NCBI GenBank assembly: GCA_004009845.1
Contig: RMBW01000001.1
Location: forward strand, 558,001 to 622,000
From: Davidsoniella eucalypti
Lineage: Eukaryota; Ascomycota; Sordariomycetes; Microascales; Ceratocystidaceae
Direction of reading: 5' to 3'
Length of the DNA: 64,000 bases
A program made the translations under genes and the position numbers. The notes below the pieces were generated by a model. It saw nothing but the letters and a program-made list of their open reading frames with translations, was not told the origin of the DNA and made no database searches. Below are positions 1 to 9,348 of the stretch, in pieces. Every line of letters starts with the position of its first letter. Position 1 is the stretch's first letter.

Positions 1-512
1 AGTGTGTTGTTTTACAAAGGCTCGATGGGACAAAGTGCTTGTTTCCATGGGTTAAAAACATGATCATTGCATATGTTACTAATACTTGTTATCTGTGACT
101 CCGTTAACATTCTTGTTTTTTCTTATCCGAATTAAGTTTGTTATGAGGTCGAGGGGGGCTGTATTGAAAAAAGCTCACTAGATAGAATTACTTATGTTTG
201 TTAAGAAAGCTGGAAAAGAACAGGTCAAAACGGGTGTCATGGCGTTTAAAAAGTATGTTTATCAAACATTGACTCATGTAAACATGAAGTGTGACTTGAC
301 ATTTGAAAGGCATATGGAAGGAACCGATATGTATTGCATTGACGAAGGGTTCTATAAATATATCTTGCTAACTATATATAGTTACAGATATTGTATGTAA
401 GTATATATATCTGTACATATAAGCTTATAATCCCCGCACATGGTACCATCCAGTAAGTGATAGTCAAAATCTCGCCTCTCTATATCTACAGCAGGTGAAA
501 ACTTGCCCACTA
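1..512. other. Intergenic, nothing recognised
   Basis: AT-rich sequence at the left edge, downstream of the minus-strand PPOX-like gene. It contains only a short, non-conserved-looking 68-codon frame near 194-400 that I do not accept as a gene. It probably holds the 3' flank of the neighbouring gene. Confidence 0.5.
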
Positions 513-1334
513 TTACCAGCATTGGAAACGACCCTGGACAATGGGCATAACAAAGAGGGACAAAATCAGCCCAACAACCAGCCCAAGTAGAGCTCCACGA
601 GTTTCTGTCAAGGCACCCTTGAACTGGGCTTGTAGATCGACTAAGGCCAGATTCTGACCAACTGCCTGCCGCGCTGTACGCAGGCCTGGAAGACCATCGA
701 GACTGCGGACATTGTTGTCTGCCTGATACTGGAGCGCCTGATTCGATGCCACCTTTTTAGCTATCCAGCCGTCTAGGGTTGGGCGGTCAACGAAGACTGA
801 AGTTTCGTCGAGCACATGATTGGACGAGCCGTTATTGCCACCGTCTTTACTGTTATCAGGGCTAGTAGTACTATTCTGATACAACTCGGGGCGAACCATG
901 GGGACGCCAAAGCCACAGCTCGTCTGTACTTTGTCCACTTCGCAGACTATGACAGCACGGGCGCCATCGAAGACGCTGCGTTTGCCGTGGGCCACCTCGC
1001 GCACTAGAGCCTCGAAGGGCGGCTGATCCCATTCGACGATGCGAGCACGACAAAAGAGGCGAAGAATACGCGGGGCTTGGCCGAATGAGATGAAGAGAAG
1101 GGTTAGTCGGCCATTGCCTGGCTCGTAGGCGTGGGCTATAGTCTCACAGCCTGACCCTGTGCGATCGATATAGGCAACTCGCGTTGGCGAGAGCACCCGA
1201 AAGTGAGAATCGAGGCCTTTGGGGGAAACGTTGATGTGAATGCCCTGGAGAGGCGCGGAGGCTGTAAGAAATAGCGGCTGCTTTTGGGCCCAGACACCAA
1301 TGTCTTCGGGGATCTGGTCGTAGAACTTGGGCAT
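513..1334 (-). CDS. PPOX-type (FMN-binding split barrel) protein with C-terminal membrane segment
   Basis: Single-exon gene for 273 aa. The opening MPKFYDQIPEDIGVWAQKQP, followed by LFLTASAP and HINVSPKGL, is the signature of the fungal pyridoxamine 5'-phosphate oxidase-like family, whose members bind flavin in a split beta-barrel. The middle part (FISFGQAPRILRLFCRARI) continues the barrel. Residues around 190-235 are hydrophilic, and the protein ends with a hydrophobic segment (GALLGLVVGLILSLFVMPIV) just before the C-terminus, suggesting tail anchoring. I chose the second in-frame ATG because family resemblance starts exactly there; an upstream ATG at 1382 would add 16 unrelated residues. 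The substrate is unknown. A TATA-like element lies about 70 nt upstream of the chosen start. Family assignment is fairly sure; biochemical role is not. Confidence 0.8.
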   Translation of the reverse strand: MPKFYDQIPEDIGVWAQKQPLFLTASAPLQGIHINVSPKGLDSHFRVLSPTRVAYIDRTGSGCETIAHAYEPGNGRLTLLFISFGQAPRILRLFCRARIVEWDQPPFEALVREVAHGKRSVFDGARAVIVCEVDKVQTSCGFGVPMVRPELYQNSTTSPDNSKDGGNNGSSNHVLDETSVFVDRPTLDGWIAKKVASNQALQYQADNNVRSLDGLPGLRTARQAVGQNLALVDLQAQFKGALTETRGALLGLVVGLILSLFVMPIVQGRFQCW

Positions 1335-1402
1335 GATGGACTGGGCTGAATATGGCACTATTAAGCTAGCAAAGCACGACACTGATTGTTGGACGAGAGA
1401 TA

Positions 1403-1413
1403 GAATTTATATA
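1403..1413 (-). promoter_or_regulatory. Candidate TATA box for the PPOX-like gene
   Basis: Read on the minus strand the sequence is TATATAAATTC, about 70 nt upstream of the chosen start codon. Position and sequence fit a core promoter; there is no direct evidence of transcription start. Confidence 0.35.
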
Positions 1414-2254
1414 GCAAATGTGAATAAAATTGAATTGAGCGCAAGTTCATCTTCTGGCTAAAAAGCTAGCTGCTACATAAAGATCGAACATATCCAATCT
1501 GACCAACCTACTCAGCCAGTAAGCAAGAAGTGCTTTAGTCTGCCTTGCTTCAAAGTTCATAAAATAACAATCAAAGCCAATCAGGGTCAGGCAACAGTCT
1601 GAATCCAGATTTGGCGGTGGTATGTAGCAGGAATCAGTGAAGTGAAATGAAAATGGCTATCTATACTGTGGAGTAAAAAGAAAGGACCTAAAACGAATAA
1701 AACTACATAAAATAAAGAAAGGCAAATCAGGGATATACTAATAGACATAAAAAGAAATCGATAAACGCGAGGACGTTGAAGAAGATAAAGAACAAGAAAG
1801 GGCATAAAATGCAAAGAAAAAAGCGTTGTTGAAAGGACAAGAAGGTAAGGCAGGGTATGAAAAGCAATTAGAGTACGTTGAAGGAGCTAAAGGTCAAGGA
1901 ATTGACAAAAAAAAGCAATGAATATGAAAGGACGTAAAAGATAAGAAAGTAAGAGCGTGACAAGCAACAGATGAGGCGTAAAAGGAGACAAAAAGATTGA
2001 CGTAAAGAGTAGCAAAGATTAGACGGTACAAGGGCAGCAGATGACGAAAAAGAAATAAACATGGATGGACATAAAACGCTCCAAGAAAGCGAGGGCATAA
2101 GAAGAAAAGAACCATAAGAGGACGTCTTGGAAGATCGGCGAAGCGAGAGTTGTGAATCGCCCAAAGGCTTGGCTGGACGGGGATTATTGCGGAATCGTAG
2201 GCCGTAGTATGATCGTAGAAGAGAGTCGGCTAGATCCATAGTACTTGGCCTATA
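1414..2254. other. Intergenic with long pyrimidine-rich (minus-strand) tract
   Basis: From about 1660 to 2120 the plus strand is strongly purine-rich, so the minus strand, which is the sense strand of the coiled-coil gene ending at 2255, is T/C-rich. Frames here (1587-1814, 1868-2239) encode only Phe/Leu/Ser-rich sequence and look like by-products of this composition. It is probably the 3' flank or UTR of the coiled-coil gene. Confidence 0.5.
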
Positions 2255-2626
2255 TCACTTGCGCGGGCCATCTCCCCAACCTTCTTTGTAGTGGCCCGTC
2301 TTCTTGGTGGTTGAAGACATATCCGAGGAAGGGGGGGTCGATTGTTGAGATTGTTGAGGGAAGGTGTAGTGCATTTTGCGCATATGCTCTTCCAGATAGT
2401 AGATCTCTTTGCGGTATTTCTTGATATCGTTGCAAACAACCAAGTTTTCAGCCTTGGCCACCTCGAGATGTCCCTCCAGGCGCCTGTTTTGTTCTGCGAG
2501 TAAGTTGATGCGCTTGTCCTTCTTTTCACATTCTCGTTTATAGAAGTCGTAGTCTTGCTTGAGGACGTCGAACTCTTGACGAGAGACATAGCTGGTAGTG
2601 CTACCAGGCTGCTTTCTGTAATCCAT
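2255..2626 (-). CDS. Small coiled-coil protein, unknown function
   Basis: 123 aa, one exon as drawn. After MDYRKQPGSTTSYVS the region of roughly residues 16-86 is highly charged with heptad-like hydrophobic spacing (FDVLKQDYDFYKREC, INLLAEQNRRLEGHLEVAK, YYLEEHMRKM), predicting a coiled coil. The C-terminal 37 residues are Ser/Pro/Gln-rich and end GWGDGPRK. I started at the ATG at 2626: the same frame continues upstream into hydrophobic, pyrimidine-tract-like sequence that does not look coding. I do not recognise a family. It resembles the larger coiled-coil gene at 5671-6612 in layout (polar tail plus charged helix), but I see no convincing sequence homology. An additional upstream exon cannot be excluded. 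Confidence 0.5.
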   Translation of the reverse strand: MDYRKQPGSTTSYVSRQEFDVLKQDYDFYKRECEKKDKRINLLAEQNRRLEGHLEVAKAENLVVCNDIKKYRKEIYYLEEHMRKMHYTFPQQSQQSTPPSSDMSSTTKKTGHYKEGWGDGPRK

Positions 2627-3461
2627 GATCTGGTGCTTGACGAAGTAGGACGTTGGATAGAAAACGGGAGGGATGACAGAAGAGATAAGAATGTGAGCCC
2701 AGGAAAAATAAAAGTAGCAGCAAGTGCAAATAAAGAACCAAGTTTCCGTTATAAAGACGGGAAAATATGGAGGATAGTTGGTTGTATGGAGGAATAATGA
2801 TGTATATGAGAGAGGATGACTGATGGGAAGACGTAAGAAGGATAAAGATTTTAGTTTGTATCGAAACAAGAGAATGTGCTTGGAGTGAATGATGGAAAGA
2901 AAGCGAACTCTTGAGGGAGACTATTGTGTTGGTCTTATACAAGACAGATCGGGTCCCAAATATAATAGTCGAACAATGAGATACATTAGCTACCTAGTAC
3001 GTTGTGCCAAAGCGATGACCACAGGCTCAATTAAGCAGTAGTGTCAGAAAACCATGTCAGCCTCAGGAATTGTGTAGAAGTAACTTATTCGGAGGCCGCC
3101 TGTCTTGGAACTTCTGGTGGAAATCTAGTTGGACTATAACTATTAGCAGCTAGGAAACCATAGTTATACAAGATTCTACATCTTCACAGCACTGGAGTGA
3201 TGGGTGTCATTATAGCGCCTTTGCTGTTGACTTCCGTATCCAAACTAGGGCGGACTTGGAGATAGCAAACATTTAGTCTTATTTCGATGATAGCTGGTCT
3301 ACTATATTGTATACTCGTGCCGCGCCCGACAGTATTTATAATTGATAGTGCTCCAAGATGAACTTGGCGGTGAGTTTTACTATTCATCAATAACTTCTTA
3401 ACCGCTATCCTTCTTTTTCGCGATATAATCAATAAGTCTTAAAAAACGGAAGAAACAACAC
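2627..3461. other. Intergenic, upstream of coiled-coil gene
   Basis: The first 250 nt upstream of the coiled-coil gene are again T/C-rich on the minus strand, compatible with a 5' leader. From about 2940 to 3461 the sequence is AT-rich without credible genes and leads into the transposon remnant. Confidence 0.4.
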
Positions 3462-4250
3462 GTGTTTTACGCGATCAAGGATGCAGTGACATATCATTTT
3501 GAACACCCCGAGGCTCTAATTGTAACTATTGCGTCTATGGCACATATTAATGTATCTACTCTTTGGTACAATATCAAAAAGGTCAACCTACTTTCAACAG
3601 CTCGTAAGCCACACGGTGGCCATAAAAAGCGTCTCTCTTCTGTGCAAGAGTCTTCTTTGGTAGCCCATCTTGACTTTTTTTGTTATAAAAATTGGCCGTC
3701 CGGTAGTTGTGAAAGACTGGGCCAGACGTTTTCTGAAGCGACACCCAAAATATCGAGTTGTGAAGCAAGGCGCCATCGATGTAAAGCGCCGAGAAGCTGG
3801 AATCCTAGAAGACTCCAAAGCACTCTTCGTGAAGATCATATTCAACTAGATGATATTTAGAATACGGACGAGACTGGACTCCAGTTAGGCCAGCCTAAGT
3901 CTATTCTTCTTATCGCTGTTATACATCCCACCATCCTTTCTATCCCTCTTGCGCCTAACAAGGATACTATCACAACTATCGAGGTTGCCTCTGCGGCTGG
4001 TGACATAATCTCACCATTTATTGTTCTAACGCATAGATTGTTATTTCCATTATGCCAGATCGTAAAGTACAAAGCCACATTGTGAAAACAAAACCCAACC
4101 AAATTTCAACGCCAAGACAGGCCTATTCAGTTTTTTTGGTTATAGCACTACAAGATAGAGGTGGTAGAGGTTACTTCGATGATAAGAATACATGTGGAAT
4201 GATACATACCGTTAAGATTCAGAATAGTGGGTTGGTCCAAATGTGACAGT
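3462..4250 (+). pseudogene. Degraded pogo/Fot1-type (Tc1/mariner superfamily) transposase
   Basis: Conceptual translation shows pieces of a fungal pogo-class transposase in order but in different frames. First comes a psq-type helix-turn-helix region (STLWYNIKKV, then the characteristic KPHGGHKKRLS and QESSLVAHLD). After a frame change comes the CENP-B-like part (KDWARRFLKRHPKYRVVKQG, IDVKRREAG). Back in the first frame comes the start of the DDE catalytic domain (NTDETGLQLGQ, then GDIISPFIVL). The first and second blocks are closer together than in intact relatives, suggesting an internal deletion. In-frame stops and frame changes make it non-functional. The surroundings are AT-rich, as expected after repeat-induced point mutation. 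Terminal repeats were not identified, so the element borders are unknown. Confidence 0.8.
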
Positions 4251-5670
4251 TAGTTTTTGTATCTGACCGTTTACACAAGTATATACACATATTGATATAC
4301 TTTTTAATCGAAAGCCTAACTGTACTTATAGTTTAAGCAGCACGAGACTGAGAGAGGGGAGTGAGACCTCACCTTGTTAGCGTAGTCAAGTGCGTTTGAT
4401 CCATTACAAAACATTGGGCTTTCATTTGTACAATTACAAATGTATATACATATAGGCCATGACTCACAGGTAAACAAGTCGTGGGGTGGCTTCAACTGAT
4501 TTTCGTATTCTAGTGTATCTCTATATTTTTAACCAATGACCATCAAATGACGAGGTCAATGGATATAAATGAAATGATAGTACAGAAGGAGACCGTCTCA
4601 ATATATAACTATCACCGTAGTAGTTATAGTGCAACTATATGCACATGTAGGCTCCTCCCGTCAATTGTCAATAGGCCAGTACCTAGCTGACAGCAAAAAA
4701 GAACTATAGCTGTAAAGCGGATTGCATATCCGTTAGACGAGACTCGGTTCGGCTAAGAGCCCTGGAGAAGCATCTATTTCAATGCCTATTCATCGTTCCC
4801 GTAGATGACTTGATATGTTATACATACATTGTTATTAGAGTTTGATACGCCATTTCAACCGTATTACAAGTACATCGATTCAATGTCCCTCTAAAATAAA
4901 GCCAACGATAGAATACAGCGCAAGATACGTTCTAGTAGTCTAATTATCTATCTGCATTATCCGTCATTTTCTTTCTACTTGTAGAAATACATAATTCTGA
5001 CTTTTATGAGGCCAGCGACAAATGACGTATTAAGGAGGATAGTCATTATCATATGATTGGCCAGGCATAGGAAAGATAATCTACCCAAGGCAGCATTGAG
5101 TCTCGCCCTGTCAGAACGAGTCCATTTGTGGATGATGCGTTTTTTTGCCGAATTACTTAGTGACTTCCAGGCTTGACTACAGTTTTCCTGAATGCACAAC
5201 CATATTCTCTTGAGCTCTCATCAGTCAATGATGCGGCCACGGCTTTCGATGATGTCACATGTTATATATTAGGATACTTTTAAGATGCATAATAGGCTAT
5301 GTTATTGTGTTGTTGGGCAAAAGATAATACAAGACAGTCAGTCGTAACATACGCACATAAGAAACACAAATTAACTAGCAAGAAACATAAGAAAAAGTTG
5401 AGTACATGTGAAAAAGTAACATACATGGTTAAATTTCAACAATTCCAAATTAGGCTGCCAACACAAACAAATGTAAGCAAAAATGTAGCATACTAAAACA
5501 AGGAGATTTCGATCACATGCAAAATATCGACCAAAAAAGCCAAGACAAATCATAACATAAATCGTGAAAACAAAGGAAATAAGAAGAAATGACGAGATGG
5601 AAAGAATGAGCAAACAAAAAGAAACAAAAAGGAAAGCAAATGCTAACGACAACAAAAGAGGAATGCCATA
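4251..5670. other. AT-rich intergenic region
   Basis: No credible gene. It is AT-rich up to about 5350 and may include unrecognisable transposon flank. From about 5370 to 5660 the plus strand becomes strongly purine-rich, the likely pyrimidine-rich 3' flank of the minus-strand coiled-coil gene ending at 5671. A 74-codon minus-strand frame at 4975-5199 has no recognisable features. Confidence 0.45.
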
Positions 5671-6612
5671 CTAGTCTCGGATATATCCTTCGCGACGCAA
5701 CAGAGGCTCGTATATGTTGAACCGCTCAACATAGCCTTGGATACGTACATCTCGGTGCCGGATCTCACCCCGCAGATCTTCGATATCCTTGAGCGATCTT
5801 TGTTGCTCCGTCTTGCGCACACGATCTAGATCGTCGTACCGCACCTCCCACGCATACACATCTCCGCGCAGTTTAGCCGCCTCCTCGTCCGCCTTCTTGC
5901 GCTTGTCGCGTTCACGGCGCAGTCGGCTCTTGAGCTCCTTGACATCGGCCTCTGCATTTGCCAAGCTGCCGGATAGGCGCTCGAGGGTACGGCGATGCGA
6001 TGAAGATCCACTGCGATGATGATGGCTCTGGCTGGAGGCTGCGAGCTGCAACTCTTCGTTGGTGGCGGTCAACTGGGCGATTTGCTCTTGGAGTTGGGGA
6101 ATGACTGTCTTGCGGTAGTAGCGCAGATTTTCGCGACTTGCGTTTTGGGCTGCTGGTGAGGAGGCGGCGGCTTTGAGAGCGGCGATGTCGGCTTTCAAGA
6201 TGCTGATGGCTTGACGTAGCTTCTCATTTTCCTGTGCGAGATACTGCTTGCGGACACTCTTGTATTGGTGGGGAGGCAGTGCTGAGGACTCTTCTGGGCA
6301 TATACCCGTTGCGTATGGATCGTATTGTTGATAGTACTGTGGATGGTAGTCTGGCAGGTACTGATGGCGATAGTGTGATTGCCAACCGTCGGAATCAGTC
6401 TCAGAGCCGGGCGATCTAGGGGCATAGCCGTAGAATGGAGATGTAAAATCGGCGGTGGGCGAGATTGAAGCATCGTAGTGTTGATGTTTAGAAGACTTGG
6501 AACGTGAGTGACGACGACGACGGCGCACGTATTGGTGGCCGCCGTTGGATTTCTCAACGGTGTAGTGGAACAGCATGTCCTTGTCTTCTGGCTGTTGAGA
6601 GACGTTAGGCAT
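5671..6612 (-). CDS. Coiled-coil protein with basic, Tyr/Pro/His-rich N-terminus
   Basis: 313 aa, single exon. Residues 1-115 are low-complexity and polar: an Arg/Ser-rich basic patch (RRRRRHSRSKSSKHQH) around residue 32, possibly a nuclear signal, then Tyr/Gln/Pro-rich sequence. From about residue 118 to 300 it is a nearly continuous coiled coil (RKQYLAQENEKLRQAISILK; TVIPQLQEQIAQL; ELKSRLRRERDKRKKADEEA; RSLKDIEDLRGEIRHRDVRI), broken by a His/Ser-rich linker near 195-210. The C-terminus YEPLLRREGYIRD looks ordered. I recognise no named family. The ATG at 6612 is preceded by about 100 nt of stop-rich, non-coding-like sequence. The length and clean composition make a real gene very likely; function is unknown, possibly cytoskeletal or scaffold-like. 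Confidence 0.75.
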   Translation of the reverse strand: MPNVSQQPEDKDMLFHYTVEKSNGGHQYVRRRRRHSRSKSSKHQHYDASISPTADFTSPFYGYAPRSPGSETDSDGWQSHYRHQYLPDYHPQYYQQYDPYATGICPEESSALPPHQYKSVRKQYLAQENEKLRQAISILKADIAALKAAASSPAAQNASRENLRYYRKTVIPQLQEQIAQLTATNEELQLAASSQSHHHRSGSSSHRRTLERLSGSLANAEADVKELKSRLRRERDKRKKADEEAAKLRGDVYAWEVRYDDLDRVRKTEQQRSLKDIEDLRGEIRHRDVRIQGYVERFNIYEPLLRREGYIRD

Positions 6613-9348
6613 GGTGCATTAAAGGAAGGGAAATGCGACGGTCTGTGGGTTGATATAGTGATGATAATACCTCTTGATAAGGAGGGTGCTATCAGCGTCT
6701 TTGAGAGAAGTAGGTGTGGTTTGCAACGATTTGGTTCAGGTGAGAATAATGAAGTCAGAAGACTAGATCTTGGGATCACGAGATACTGGCTATATAAGAC
6801 AAGCGACTTGGGTATATTGGGAGGAGAGTGTGTGCTAGTGTTTGGTGATGAAGGAGGAAAGAAAACAAAGACCTAAGAAAACGGGAATACCTATCATATA
6901 TACTGACCTCGAGACCGATCGAGTCAACGGTCAACAAAATTCACAGAGTCTAAGGCGTTGGGTCTAAGTCAAGCGACCTTTGACTAGCCTGAGCCCTCAT
7001 AGCGACACGCAATCACGATGAAGAGCACAGCCATGTATCCGGAGCTAGCAGCAAGAAACATAGCATATGACTCGGCGTAAGAAATCGCCCGTATTGAGAT
7101 AGGCAGACATGTACCCGAGTTTGAACTACTCACAGGTATGTGTGTTGTATGTGCTGAAGGTGAAGGCGTAAAGGGGATATCTATAAACAAAGAAAAAAAA
7201 AGTTTATTTAAAACTAGTTAAGATGTGAATATGAATATGTCATCAATTACAATACCGAACTAGTAGGCAAACTTGTGACTCAGCTTGGAGATGGCAGCTG
7301 ACAGAAAGTCAAAGAAGTCTGATGAGGAAGACGACCGAACAAAGGATACGGTCGTGTATAGTGATACTTGACTCCAGGTAGAGATGCTATGTAGCAACAA
7401 AAGAGTGTCCAGCGCATCGTTGTCAAGACGTAATGTAATATGGCTATTTTGGAGTACAGAACACAAAGAAAGTTCATTTTGTCTAACTGCAGGGCGTGCC
7501 GAGAACATATCAAAGCAAGGAAGTACGAGAACGGCTGATGATCCAAAGATCTGTTGGTGTTAGTGAAATGGGTAACAGGGTAGGTAGACTTAACCTAGAT
7601 AAAGAATTCTATATTATTTCAATATTTCTCGGCAGCGAGAAGCAGGTACAAAAAACAAGAAATCCCACCAAGCAAATATAATTACATACTAACATGTGAA
7701 TTAAGAGTGTAGTCTGTAGTGGGGGCTTCTCATCCTTGAGTGTCACGCGGCTTCGTCCCAAGCTTAAGGCTCAGCTGCGCTGCAGGTTCCAATATTTTGG
7801 CAAGCAAGATATACAACCAGCAAATTATTTACAAAAAAAAAAAAAGATCCCGAGCCGGGCGGCAGTTGCCATAGTCTCATTTGATTCTTTTAAACGAGCC
7901 ACACTTCCTGCTGCTACTGCAACTATAAGTCCAAGGTGCGGGTCGTGATGGAGTCAGGCCGACAGGGCTGGGCAACATAGATAATTCCATTCTTGGTATA
8001 TAAAGGTCAGACTTGGACCCTCTCTTCTCTTGTCTTCTCTTGTCAGATTTACTTCTTTCACAGCTGTGCCCTCCTCTGGGTTGGTTTCAATTATCTAGTG
8101 TCGCGAGCCCGTGCTAATGCGGCACATGTCATGCATGTGCACGAATCCATAGTAAGTTTCAACTTTCGCTTCTTGTCACTAGGCGTCAGCCCGAGTAATA
8201 TGACCAAGCAACGCCTTTCTTTGGGTCTTTGTGAAAAACGTCTTTGAAAAAGGCACTGCTGTGTCGGGTATGGAAGTTGCAAGACCCCGACTTTTTTGCC
8301 TTATAACCTAGTTTCTTTGTCTATTTAACAATCAGATCAAATTCCAAAAGCAGCGCCGGGCTGATGGTAGAAGCGTTAGTATACATCAATATCATGCCTA
8401 TCGTGTTAAGCGAGACCACCTTTTTGGTACTGGTTCCTAGAAAGGAAGGTGCATCATCTGTGAGAATGAAATTGAAAAAAAGCATAAAAAACTTCGTATA
8501 GTTGTCGCAACTGAGACTCGAAAAAAATGTCAATTACGTATTTTGCATCACATTGAATGGTAAACTACAAGTAGGTAACTACCACACTAGACTTCGATGA
8601 AAGTGGGATAGTAGTACAGAGACATATTGTGCTAGGCGAACTAGGGCAACATCTCTTTCTGAAGTCAAGATTAGACGTCGGGTGCGTAGCCGACTTGCAT
8701 ATCTTTGATTCGTTATGATGATTGCGATAACTTTCGTAACACTCTTTGTTGGTTTGTTGGTTTGTTGGAAAAATCAGGCACGGTCTTTCAAAGAAAGATA
8801 CCATATTTGGTTAAATTAGTCGCAGGATAAAAAATACTTTCTTTTTTTGTTCTGGTCTATAGATTTAGGTCCATGTTAAAAGCGATCAGGTGCTGCAGGC
8901 ACGGGAAACTTCCATCTAGTTCAAGCTAGTCATGCGTCTAGAAGCCCGACCAGAGACAAAATTAGGACCCCAACCAATCTATAGTACATACAATGGGCTA
9001 TTTAGGCTTAGCCCGGGACTTAAGATAAGATAGGAGATATGATATATGAAATCACGTTGGGTGCTGTGTACAAACTGAGACTTAATCTATATATTTCGGT
9101 GGGGATCAAGTAAACGCAAACTGATACTCAAACATGCGAAGCGGCCACAAAACGGCCTGTTTTCCGAGAGTTTTGTGTGACTGTCGATCGATCTCAGTTA
9201 AAGTATGTAAGTCGTCGTACTAAATTCGAGAATGATAGTTATTCCAACTATTTTTCTCACCTGCCTGCCGCCTATTCTGATTGAAAAGATGAAAGCATAG
9301 TTCTACATCCCATGAACCGGCCACATGACATCATTGCGTAGACACAGT
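6613..9348. other. Gene-poor region of 2.7 kb
   Basis: No gene could be supported on either strand. Small minus-strand frames at 6984-7190 and 7260-7546 are short and unrecognised. The stretch contains a promoter-like segment at about 7997-8060 that is not followed by a convincing gene, and a run of 13 A at about 7832-7844. Confidence 0.5.
7997..8060 (+). promoter_or_regulatory. Orphan core-promoter-like segment
   Basis: TATATAAAG at 7997-8005 is followed within about 25 nt by a CT-rich stretch (roughly 8018-8052) ending in TTGTCAG, the arrangement seen before real genes elsewhere in this window. Downstream, only an 84-codon frame to 8247 and very short ATG frames are present, none recognisable. 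It could drive a non-coding RNA or a tiny spliced gene, or be chance. Confidence 0.3.
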
